Assembly (NCBI GenBank): GCA_028064945.1
Contig: JAPTWQ010000121.1
Coordinates: forward strand, 1 to 21,444
Direction of reading: 5' to 3'
Source: Nitrospiraceae bacterium
GTDB taxonomy: Bacteria; Nitrospirota_A; Leptospirillia; Leptospirillales; Leptospirillaceae
Length of the DNA: 21,444 bases
The notes beneath the pieces were generated by a model. The model saw only the letters and a list, made by a program, of their open reading frames with translations, was not told where the DNA came from and ran no database searches. This document shows, in pieces, positions 15,407 to 21,444 of the stretch (position 1 is its first letter; every line of letters begins with the position of its first letter). The position numbers were made by a program, and so were the translations under genes.

Positions 15407-16120
15407 GTGTCTGTCGGGGATAAGATCTATGAAGGAAAAGCCAAGATATTGAGGGAGACCGAAGATCCGGAGGTTGTCATCCAGGATTTCAAGGATGATG
15501 CGACCGCTTTCAATGCCTTGAAAAAGGGAACAATCCAGGGGAAAGGGAGGATCAACTGCACGATTTCGACCTATTTTTTCTCCTATCTCACAAGGCATGG
15601 GATTCCAACCCATTTCATCTCCCAGGAGTCCGATCATGTCATGAAGATCAAAAGGCTCAAAATGGTTCCGCTCGAAGTCGTCATGAGAAACATCGTGGCG
15701 GGATCCCTTTCCAAAAGAACGGGACTTCCGGAAGGGCAGCCTCTTTCCAAGCCTGTTCTGGAGTGGTATTACAAGAGGGATGATCTGGGTGATCCGATCG
15801 TCAACAGGGATCATATCCGGATGCTGGGACTTGCCGCAGATGATACCCTGCGATCAATGGAAAGCCTTGCGCGGCGGGTGAACGATCTTTTGTCGGCACA
15901 TCTTCTGGAAAAAGGGATCCTTCTTGTGGACATGAAACTTGAGTTTGGTACGGACTCGAAGGGTGTGGTATTTCTGGGAGACGAAATCAGCGGAGACACT
16001 TGCCGGTTTTGGGACTCCACCACAAAAGAGAAGATGGACAAGGATCGCTTCAGGCAGGACCTTGGACAGGTTGAGGAGTTTTATCAGGAAGTATTCAGGA
16101 GAGTAACCGGCCATGACTAG
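15407..16120 (+). CDS. purC: SAICAR synthetase (PurC)
   Basis: ATP-dependent joining of aspartate to CAIR, step 8 of IMP synthesis. 237 residues. Motifs are KIYEGKAKIL (6-15), ATAFNALKKGTIQGKGRIN, VPLEVVMRNIVAGSLSKR (first family signature), ILLVDMKLEFG (second signature) and DEISGDTCRFWD. The start is GTG at 15407, since GAGGAGG (15395-15401) lies 5 nt before it and the protein then has the typical length; the frame stays open upstream into purB but that part looks non-coding. The stop overlaps purS by 8 bases. Confidence 0.96.
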   Translation: MSVGDKIYEGKAKILRETEDPEVVIQDFKDDATAFNALKKGTIQGKGRINCTISTYFFSYLTRHGIPTHFISQESDHVMKIKRLKMVPLEVVMRNIVAGSLSKRTGLPEGQPLSKPVLEWYYKRDDLGDPIVNRDHIRMLGLAADDTLRSMESLARRVNDLLSAHLLEKGILLVDMKLEFGTDSKGVVFLGDEISGDTCRFWDSTTKEKMDKDRFRQDLGQVEEFYQEVFRRVTGHD

Positions 16121-16421
16121 TATCCCTTCGACACCAGTGACACTGAAAATAACCATTCTGGTCCGGATCCGTCCGGGGATCCTTGATCCCCAGGGGCAGG
16201 CTGTTTGCCAGGCCCTTCATGATTCCGGAGCCAATGAAGTGGGGTCGGTCCGGATCGGGAAGCTTATCGAACTGACCATCGAAGACAAACCGTTTGAAGA
16301 TTTTTCCGAGACGGCAAAGAAATTCTGCGAATCCCTCCTGGTCAATCCGCTGACAGAGGAGTTTGAAATCCTTTCGATCGTTCCGGCTCCGGTTTCTGCG
16401 TCAAGGCCAGGATCACGATAG
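16113..16421 (+). CDS. purS: phosphoribosylformylglycinamidine synthase subunit PurS
   Basis: Small subunit of the three-part FGAM synthetase (PurS-PurQ-PurL). 102 residues: LKITILVRIRPGILDPQGQAVCQALHDSG, VGSVRIGKLIELTIED and a helix-rich end with CESLLVNPLTEEFEIL match the family. It is somewhat longer than the usual ~80-85 residues at both ends. ATG at 16113 overlaps the end of purC. PurQ and PurL, normally next in line, do not follow; they should be elsewhere in the genome if this subunit works. The 5' coding part contains a GGATCC-rich 7-bp hairpin (16175-16191). Confidence 0.93.
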   Translation: MTSIPSTPVTLKITILVRIRPGILDPQGQAVCQALHDSGANEVGSVRIGKLIELTIEDKPFEDFSETAKKFCESLLVNPLTEEFEILSIVPAPVSASRPGSR

Positions 16422-17789
16422 GTGGCTACCACCCCGAAGCTGCATTTTTGGCCGGGGCGCCTGATCCTCATGTCACTTTTTCTGCTTTGTTCCATTCTTC
16501 TTGTTCTCCTGTTTTCCATGATCCTCACCGAAAACAGGCAGATGGAAAAGTCCCGGGAACTCTCCACTGCAGCGGTCGATATTGTTTCGGCCCAGATGAA
16601 GGCGAGGGATCCGGAGATGGTGCCGGGTTCTCTGGGGGCGATGTCTGAAGGTTCCGGCTCCAGGATCATTCTTCTCGATGGCCAGGGAAATCCGACCTAT
16701 TCGACCACCAGGGTCCTGGACAAGATGAAGAACTTTGTTGCGGTCTCCCCCGATTGGTATAAAGCCCCGCACGGTCCTTTCCTGTTTCCCTGGCCCCCTC
16801 CGGAGCTTCCCGAGGCACTTTCAGATGCGGTGAAGAGAATGGCCGGAGACCGGGTGGTCCATCGTTTTATCGCCAACCGTGAAGGGCAGCTGACTCCGAT
16901 TCTTCCTGATGGTGGTTTTGCCCTTCGGGTTACTCCGATCGGAAACAAGCCTGCCTGCGCATCATGCCATGGGTATGACGAAAATGTTCTGGGGCATGTT
17001 GTTGTGGTCACACCCATCGGAGGGATCCTTTCTCCGGAAAAAACCCTTTCTCTTTGGGGTATTATGCCTTTTTCCCAGATGAACCAGAAAATTCTTGCGG
17101 GGGTTTCCCTTTCGCTTTTTGGGATTTTTATGCTTTCCATCGTGTTTCTTGACAGTGCGCTGATTGGAAGAAAGATCTCGAAATCCCAGGCATCAAAAAA
17201 GAAGCCATCTCCCAAAACGCAAGATGATGAAAGAAAAGGGGATAGCGGCCGCTCGAGAGTCTTTTCCACCGGGGATGAAAGCCTTTCTCCCTCCACATCC
17301 AGGCCGGCTGAAGAGATTGCCATGGATTCCGGGGAGTCATCAAGTCTTCTGACCCGCATTTCTTTTTTGGAAGAGGCCCTTATGCGGGAGATTTCCCTTC
17401 TTCCCCATCCTGGAATTCAAAGTCCGGTCAACCTGAGACGGGGTGAGAGGATCGAGGAGGCGATCTCAACGTTGACCGGGTGGTCCGACAAGGTCGAGAT
17501 CCTCCTTCTCGATTTGAAGACAAGAGGCGAAGTCATCCATGACCCAATGGTCAATCGCTCGATTGAAAAGCTCCAGCAGCTCAAGGAAGAGGCTGTTCAG
17601 CTGGGGGACATCGTCGAGGACCTCGTTTCCGGCGAGAGTGTCCCGGCTTTTGATACGCTCGACGATGTGACAAGAAAATGGCTTGAATCCCTTTCAAGGC
17701 ACCTTCAGCAGATTCATGGAGAGGTCCGGGCTCTCAAGGGAATGATCGCCGAAAAAGTCCATCAGCCTACCCCCCCCGCTCCAGAATGA
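16422..17789 (+). CDS. membrane protein with periplasmic c-type haem motif, putative sensor
   Basis: 455 residues, two transmembrane helices (about 14-36 and 224-247) bracketing a periplasmic domain of some 190 residues. That domain ends with PACASCHGYDENVLGHVVVVTPIG, where C179-A-S-C182-H183 is a standard CxxCH haem c attachment site. The layout resembles DUF3365/Tll0287-type haem sensor domains, though I cannot confirm the family. After TM2 comes a charged, Ser/Lys/Pro-rich linker (250-305), then a helical cytoplasmic region (about 308-445) rich in coiled-coil patterns. No HAMP, kinase, GGDEF or methyl-accepting signature is seen, so the output is unknown. The GTG start comes directly after the purS stop, with AGGA 10 nt upstream; the stop overlaps the next ATG (ATGA). 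Candidate redox or gas sensor. Confidence 0.8.
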   Translation: MATTPKLHFWPGRLILMSLFLLCSILLVLLFSMILTENRQMEKSRELSTAAVDIVSAQMKARDPEMVPGSLGAMSEGSGSRIILLDGQGNPTYSTTRVLDKMKNFVAVSPDWYKAPHGPFLFPWPPPELPEALSDAVKRMAGDRVVHRFIANREGQLTPILPDGGFALRVTPIGNKPACASCHGYDENVLGHVVVVTPIGGILSPEKTLSLWGIMPFSQMNQKILAGVSLSLFGIFMLSIVFLDSALIGRKISKSQASKKKPSPKTQDDERKGDSGRSRVFSTGDESLSPSTSRPAEEIAMDSGESSSLLTRISFLEEALMREISLLPHPGIQSPVNLRRGERIEEAISTLTGWSDKVEILLLDLKTRGEVIHDPMVNRSIEKLQQLKEEAVQLGDIVEDLVSGESVPAFDTLDDVTRKWLESLSRHLQQIHGEVRALKGMIAEKVHQPTPPAPE

Positions 17790-18700
17790 ACCCCCTGATT
17801 TTACTTCATTGCGGCTTGGGAACGGAGGAGACGCCGGTCTCCCGGGAGTTCCTCTCAAGGACTCTTCTGGCAGCGAAAGGATTTCTGCTGGAAGGTGAAA
17901 GCGCTCTTTCGATTTCATGGATGCTCGTTTCCGAGCTTGAGAAATCCGGTCTTTTTAATGCCGGTCTCGGCGCCATTTCGCAAGACGACGGAGTGGTCAG
18001 GCGGGATGTGGGGACGATGAACGGGGCAGATCTCAAGGCGCTTGGCCTGATGTCCCTTGTTGCAACGCCGAGTCCAATGGACCTTCTTGTCAGGCTGTAT
18101 TCGCGCACACGCCATGTGCTTCTCTCGGGAGCGATGGCCGAAAGCTGGGGTGTAAGACATCACATATCAACCCCTGGAAGGCTTTCCCCTCCCTTGGATA
18201 AAGCCATGGCGATCTGGGAGCGGAAAATGGGAACGCCAGGGGGAGGAACGGTCGGAGCGGTTGTCAGGGATATGGCCGGCCATGTTGCCTCGACGACGTC
18301 GACGGGCGGAATGGGGGACATGTTGCCCGGAAGGATCGGGGACAGCTCGATTCCAGGGGCCGGATACTATGCTGATGACGAGCTGGGTGCCATCTCGATG
18401 ACCGGACATGGCGAGGGGATCCTGACCATGGCCATGGGGATTCGTTTGCTGGAAGCCCACCAGGGGGCAGAAGATCCCCTGACTGCCCGGAAGAATTGCG
18501 AGAGGATCCTGTGTTCTCTTGAAAGACGGACTTCCTATCAGGCCGGAGCCATTCTGGTGAGCCAGAAGAATGGCCCGCTTGTCCTTCATCTTGGAGAGAG
18601 GATGCTGACAGGCTGTCTGCTGGAAAAGGATCAAATCCTGATCAGGGACCAATGGCCAGGAAGATCGATGGCTCAGGAGAAAATGCTTAACGGGCAGTGA
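17786..18700 (+). CDS. isoaspartyl peptidase / L-asparaginase family (Ntn hydrolase)
   Basis: Plant-type asparaginase 2 family: precursor cleaved by itself in front of a threonine that becomes the nucleophile; relatives hydrolyse isoaspartyl dipeptides and asparagine. 304 residues. The nucleophile is T155 in GGGTVGAVVRD, followed by the substrate site TSTGGM and GRIGDSSIPGAGYYAD, all in the family order. The N-terminal half has FNAGLGAISQDDGVV and DVGTMNGADLKALG (GxGxx and MDGA-like motifs, with NGA where DGA is common). No signal peptide is seen, so likely cytoplasmic. Translation is probably coupled to the haem protein gene (4-nt overlap). Substrate preference cannot be read from sequence. 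Confidence 0.87.
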   Translation: MNPLILLHCGLGTEETPVSREFLSRTLLAAKGFLLEGESALSISWMLVSELEKSGLFNAGLGAISQDDGVVRRDVGTMNGADLKALGLMSLVATPSPMDLLVRLYSRTRHVLLSGAMAESWGVRHHISTPGRLSPPLDKAMAIWERKMGTPGGGTVGAVVRDMAGHVASTTSTGGMGDMLPGRIGDSSIPGAGYYADDELGAISMTGHGEGILTMAMGIRLLEAHQGAEDPLTARKNCERILCSLERRTSYQAGAILVSQKNGPLVLHLGERMLTGCLLEKDQILIRDQWPGRSMAQEKMLNGQ

Positions 18701-18709
18701 CCTAAAGTG

Positions 18710-18723
18710 GGGTTGTTTAACCC
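18710..18723. terminator. small hairpin between convergent genes (possible weak terminator)
   Basis: GGGTT (18710-18714) and AACCC (18719-18723) form a 5-bp stem with loop GTTT at the meeting point of the peptidase and transporter genes; it overlaps the transporter stop. No T-run on either side, so its terminator role is doubtful. Confidence 0.25.
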
Positions 18724-19718
18724 AAGGCATTTTCGGCAGGTTCTTCTGCCAGACTGGTCTCACCTTGACCGGGTTCCTGGTCGGGTGAAGGGCGTTTTTT
18801 TACTGAAACCAGGATGACGCCAGCAAAAACCATGATCGAACCCATTGCTTCCTGGTCAGAAACTCTTTCCCCCAGAAAAATCATCGCCAGAAAAAGTGTC
18901 GCCACCGGACCCAGAAAAGACAGGATGGCGGCCCGGCTCGCTCCGATATAGGCAATCCCCTGTGACATCAAAAAAGTTGGGAGAGCGGTTGAGAAAATCC
19001 CCATGAGGACTCCGATCTCAAGGACTTTCCCGTTGATCTCTCCGATATGGAGGGATCCGACCGCGATCGACTGAGTCAGGATGGCCAGAGTTGCGGTAAT
19101 CATGACGACCGATGTGAGCCAGAGGGGATTGACTCTTTTGACAAGGTCCTCAACCCCGAGAAGGTAAACCGCATAGAAAATCCCGCTGCCCAGAACGAGC
19201 AAAATCCCGGTCAACCCTCCATGAGAAGATCCCGTCGATCCATGAGTGACGATCACAATTCCGGCATAGGCCAGGGCGCTTGCAAGAATTTCCCGGACAC
19301 CGGCCCTGCGCTTTAAAAAGACCCAGGCGAGAAAAATCACAAAGGTTGGATAGAGAAACAGCACAAGACGCTCTTCTCCGGCACTGATCAGGGCAAGCCC
19401 GTCAAAGTCGAGAACGCTTGAGATATCAAATCCCAGAAGCCCCAGAAGAATGATCCACAGGAAGTCCCGACTCCAGACGGCAGGTTTCTCGCCGGGTGTG
19501 TTTTTGGCGAACCAGAAAAGACCAGCACAATAGAAGGGGAGCGCCGCGATCATTCTGAGGGTGAGAAGAGTATCCGGATCCACACCCTCGCGGTAGGCCA
19601 GCTTTGCCAGAATTCCTTTCATGGCAAAGCAGACTGCAGAGACGACAACAAAGCCAATGCCAAGATGCTGCTTCCTGAAAATCGAGACGGAGTTCAAAAG
19701 CGATTCCTTTTTGTTCAT
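18717..19718 (-). CDS. DMT-superfamily (EamA) inner-membrane transporter
   Basis: Integral membrane protein with about ten hydrophobic helices in two EamA repeats, beginning GIGFVVVSAVCFAMKGILAKLAY and ending with IFLGERVSDQEAMGSIMVFAGVILVSV, the classic EamA C-terminal segment. A hydrophilic tail (KKRPSPDQEPGQGETSLAEEPAENALG) follows. Members export metabolites or amino acids; the substrate cannot be predicted. Start uncertain: ATG 19718 (333 residues, about 18 before the first helix) is preferred over ATG 19784 or a TTG at 19895, but none has a clear SD. Divergent from panE. Confidence 0.83.
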   Translation of the reverse strand: MNKKESLLNSVSIFRKQHLGIGFVVVSAVCFAMKGILAKLAYREGVDPDTLLTLRMIAALPFYCAGLFWFAKNTPGEKPAVWSRDFLWIILLGLLGFDISSVLDFDGLALISAGEERLVLFLYPTFVIFLAWVFLKRRAGVREILASALAYAGIVIVTHGSTGSSHGGLTGILLVLGSGIFYAVYLLGVEDLVKRVNPLWLTSVVMITATLAILTQSIAVGSLHIGEINGKVLEIGVLMGIFSTALPTFLMSQGIAYIGASRAAILSFLGPVATLFLAMIFLGERVSDQEAMGSIMVFAGVILVSVKKRPSPDQEPGQGETSLAEEPAENALG

Positions 19719-19920
19719 CAAGACCCGTTTCAGAGCAACGGGAAGAGTCTGAGAGGGCTCCGTGCCATCTCTTGCATGTTTCATACGAACTGTTTTCAGG
19801 GTAACATGGCCAGACATTCGGGTAAAACCATGATGAGTGAGGTTGTGGAGAAATCGTTGCCGCGAACTCTTTGGGAACTCATCCCACTGGAACAAAATTT
19901 GTCAAAAAGGAAAGCGACTG

Positions 19921-20850
19921 ATGAGGATATTGGTGTTGGGAGCTGGGGGTGTCGGTGGCTATCTCGGGGCGAGACTCCAGGAGGCCGGGGCAGAGATTAC
20001 CTTTCTTGTAAGACAGGAACGAAAATCTCTTCTCATGAGCCGGGGGCTCAGGCTGAGGAGCCCCTTTGGAGATCTTCATCTCCAGGCGGATTTTGTGACT
20101 TCGGAAGAGTTAAAAGACAAATTCGATATTATTCTTTTATCATCAAAGGCTTATGATCTGGAATCGGCCATTGGTTCCATCGCGCCGGCGATGGGGGCAA
20201 AGAGTCTTGTGATCCCTTTCCTGAATGGCTTTGCCCATCTTGACCGGCTCGATTCCCGGTTTGGGAAGGGGAATGTCGGAGGAGGCGTTGCCCAGATTGC
20301 CGTTACCATGACGGATGAAGGCGATATTGCTCATCTGAACCGCTCCCATTTTTTTACCGTCGGATCACGCTCTCCTGAACAGGAGGATGCCATTTTGGAG
20401 CTGGGCAATCTTTTCAAATCCGCAAAAATAGAGTCAAAAGTTTCTCAAGACATCGAGCAGGAGATGTGGGAGAAGTTTGTTTTTATCTCCACGCTGGCGG
20501 GCGCCACGTCCATGATGCGTGCGGATACCGGAACGATTCTTGAAACTGATGGCGGAGAACGGCTCATTCTGGGGATTCTGGCGGAATGCCAGGGTACAGC
20601 TTCTGCTTGCGGCCATCAGATCCCGGAGAAGAACATTTCTTCCTATCGTGATCAGCTGCTCAAGAAAAACTCCAGGGCGACATCCTCCATGCTCAGGGAC
20701 ATCGAGCAGAAAAAAACGACAGAAGGGGACCACATCATCGGGGACATGATCAGAAGGGGGCATGCCGGAGGTCTTCCCATGCCCTTTCTGGAGATGGCTT
20801 ATTGCCATCTCCAGGCCTATGAGCGAATGAGGCTCCGCAAGATGAGCTAA
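19921..20850 (+). CDS. panE: 2-dehydropantoate 2-reductase (ketopantoate reductase)
   Basis: NADPH-dependent reduction of ketopantoate to pantoate for coenzyme A synthesis (family ApbA/PanE). 309 residues. N-terminal Rossmann motif MRILVLGAGGVGGYLGARL (GxGxxG at 8-13), FDIILLSSKAYDLESAI with the conserved lysine, and FLNGFAHLDRL matching the LQNG block. The C-terminal domain includes EQEMWEKFVFISTLAGATSMMRADTG and RATSSMLRDIEQKKTTEGDHIIGDM, matching the SSM.QD......TEid..nG block. ATG at 19921 follows AAAGGAAA with 8-nt spacing and begins exactly at the Rossmann strand; the upstream in-frame extension is not conserved. Other pantothenate genes are not in the window. Confidence 0.9.
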   Translation: MRILVLGAGGVGGYLGARLQEAGAEITFLVRQERKSLLMSRGLRLRSPFGDLHLQADFVTSEELKDKFDIILLSSKAYDLESAIGSIAPAMGAKSLVIPFLNGFAHLDRLDSRFGKGNVGGGVAQIAVTMTDEGDIAHLNRSHFFTVGSRSPEQEDAILELGNLFKSAKIESKVSQDIEQEMWEKFVFISTLAGATSMMRADTGTILETDGGERLILGILAECQGTASACGHQIPEKNISSYRDQLLKKNSRATSSMLRDIEQKKTTEGDHIIGDMIRRGHAGGLPMPFLEMAYCHLQAYERMRLRKMS

Positions 20851-20972
20851 CACCGTTTTGGGTTCTATGTTTTCTTGGGGGGAGTTGCCGGAATTTCCTG
20901 GAATGGTGGCAAGAGAGAAGTCAGAAGCCCAGAGCCGTATTGCATCTGGAAGAAAAGTGCTGTGTTTGATGG

Positions 20973-21009
20973 CAAGGCCCCGCACGGGGTATGGCCGTGC
21001 AGGGTCTTG
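20973..21009. terminator. 15-bp hairpin between convergent panE and csbD
   Basis: CAAGGCCCCGCACGG (20973-20987) pairs with CCGTGCAGGGTCTTG (20995-21009), with one wobble and one mismatch, around a 7-nt loop. It sits between two converging genes and may end transcription from both sides, though neither flank has a T-run. Could also be a copy of a genome repeat. Confidence 0.45.
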
Positions 21010-21017
21010 TCTCTCAA

Positions 21018-21242
21018 TCAGGAATGTTTTGGGGGATGTTCATCTTTGTTGATCTTTTCAAACAGACTGATTTGTTTTTCTGCTTCATCCTTTGAAAGTC
21101 CGTAGATTTCCTGAAGCTTGCCCATCAGCATGACACGCTTTCCTCCAATAATCTGGAGTTGGTCATCTGTAAGCTTGCCCCACTGTGTTTTGACTTTTCC
21201 CTGAAATTGTTTCCAGTTGCCTTCAACAATGTCCCAGTTCAT
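21018..21242 (-). CDS. CsbD-family small protein
   Basis: 74 residues: MNWDIVEGNWKQFQGKVKTQWGKLTDDQLQIIGGKR is the CsbD signature (INWD.IEGNWKQ..GKVKE.WGKLTDD), followed by a charged helix LQEIYGLSKDEAEKQISLFEK. Relatives are general-stress, bacterial stress-response proteins of unknown biochemical role. AAAGGAGG lies 5 nt before the ATG, a strong SD, suggesting high expression. Monocistronic on the minus strand; its promoter should lie in 21243-21444, where I could not choose a convincing site. Confidence 0.9.
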   Translation of the reverse strand: MNWDIVEGNWKQFQGKVKTQWGKLTDDQLQIIGGKRVMLMGKLQEIYGLSKDEAEKQISLFEKINKDEHPPKHS

Positions 21243-21444
21243 GAAACCTCCTTTTGCGAATCCATTTGAGAAATCCGTTCATCGTTCTTTGCCATTGTGA
21301 AGACTTCCAGTCGATTTCAATTTGTTGATATGAGAATGGGGACAGATGCAAGACAGGAGAGGGAGGTCTCCCGATCTGTATGAATTCTAGGACATTTTTT
21401 CGTCCTGTTCTGTGCGCTGCCATACACAATTGAACATCTGCCCG

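Noticed and set aside
21223..21429. 68-residue minus-strand frame upstream of csbD
   Set aside because: It runs into the csbD start region, has no SD or family resemblance, and sits where the csbD promoter must lie.
1..21444. CRISPR array, transposon, prophage or defence island
   Set aside because: No regularly spaced repeats, transposase or integrase motifs, phage genes or nuclease/toxin genes were seen on either strand.

Overview
The window reads as a stretch of ordinary bacterial chromosome from a Gram-negative organism of mid-50s % GC (judged by eye). LpxA, signal-peptide-bearing periplasmic proteins and a c-type haem sensor imply an outer membrane and periplasm. Isoleucine via citramalate (CimA), the ihfA-merR-tRNA-Pro(GGG) block and the general look of the proteins suggest a Nitrospirota / Leptospirillum-like iron oxidiser. 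That assignment is inference from gene content, not a database match. Genes are tightly packed (many 1-10 nt overlaps), almost all on the + strand, and TTG/GTG starts are common.

Layout. (1) 1-3113: 3' part of cimA, then lpxA, an IHF/HU-type gene, a short merR gene whose last codons lie inside tRNA-Pro(GGG), and a strong terminator. (2) 3205-6926: a candidate promoter, surE, a strongly diverged Pcm-like gene, cysS, and an rlmB-type rRNA methyltransferase with no canonical start codon ahead of its conserved N-terminus. (3) 6973-12270: a secreted TlpA-type thioredoxin, glutamine-dependent nadE, ribBA, ribH, nusB and an unrecognised 192-residue protein. (4) 12259-13515, minus strand: a membrane diguanylate cyclase, tail to tail with the previous gene. 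(5) 13516-14025: about 500 bp with no secure gene. (6) 14026-18700: purB, purC, purS, then a GTG-started membrane protein with a periplasmic CxxCH haem motif, then an isoaspartyl peptidase/asparaginase-type Ntn hydrolase. (7) 18717-21242: a DMT/EamA transporter (minus), panE (plus), a hairpin, and a CsbD-like small protein (minus).

Most genes are housekeeping: isoleucine precursor, lipid A, NAD, riboflavin, purine and pantothenate synthesis, plus translation. I found no CRISPR array, transposon, prophage, toxin-antitoxin or defence island. The least explained parts are: the haem-binding membrane protein placed directly after purS where purQ/purL might be expected; the Pcm-like protein without a recognisable SAM motif I next to surE; the rlmB start region, where a Shine-Dalgarno, an anti-SD and a second SD-like segment surround a perfect 8-bp hairpin; the merR/tRNA overlap; the unknown protein after nusB; paired hairpins ahead of ribBA; and roughly fivefold excess of the palindrome GGATCC across the window.
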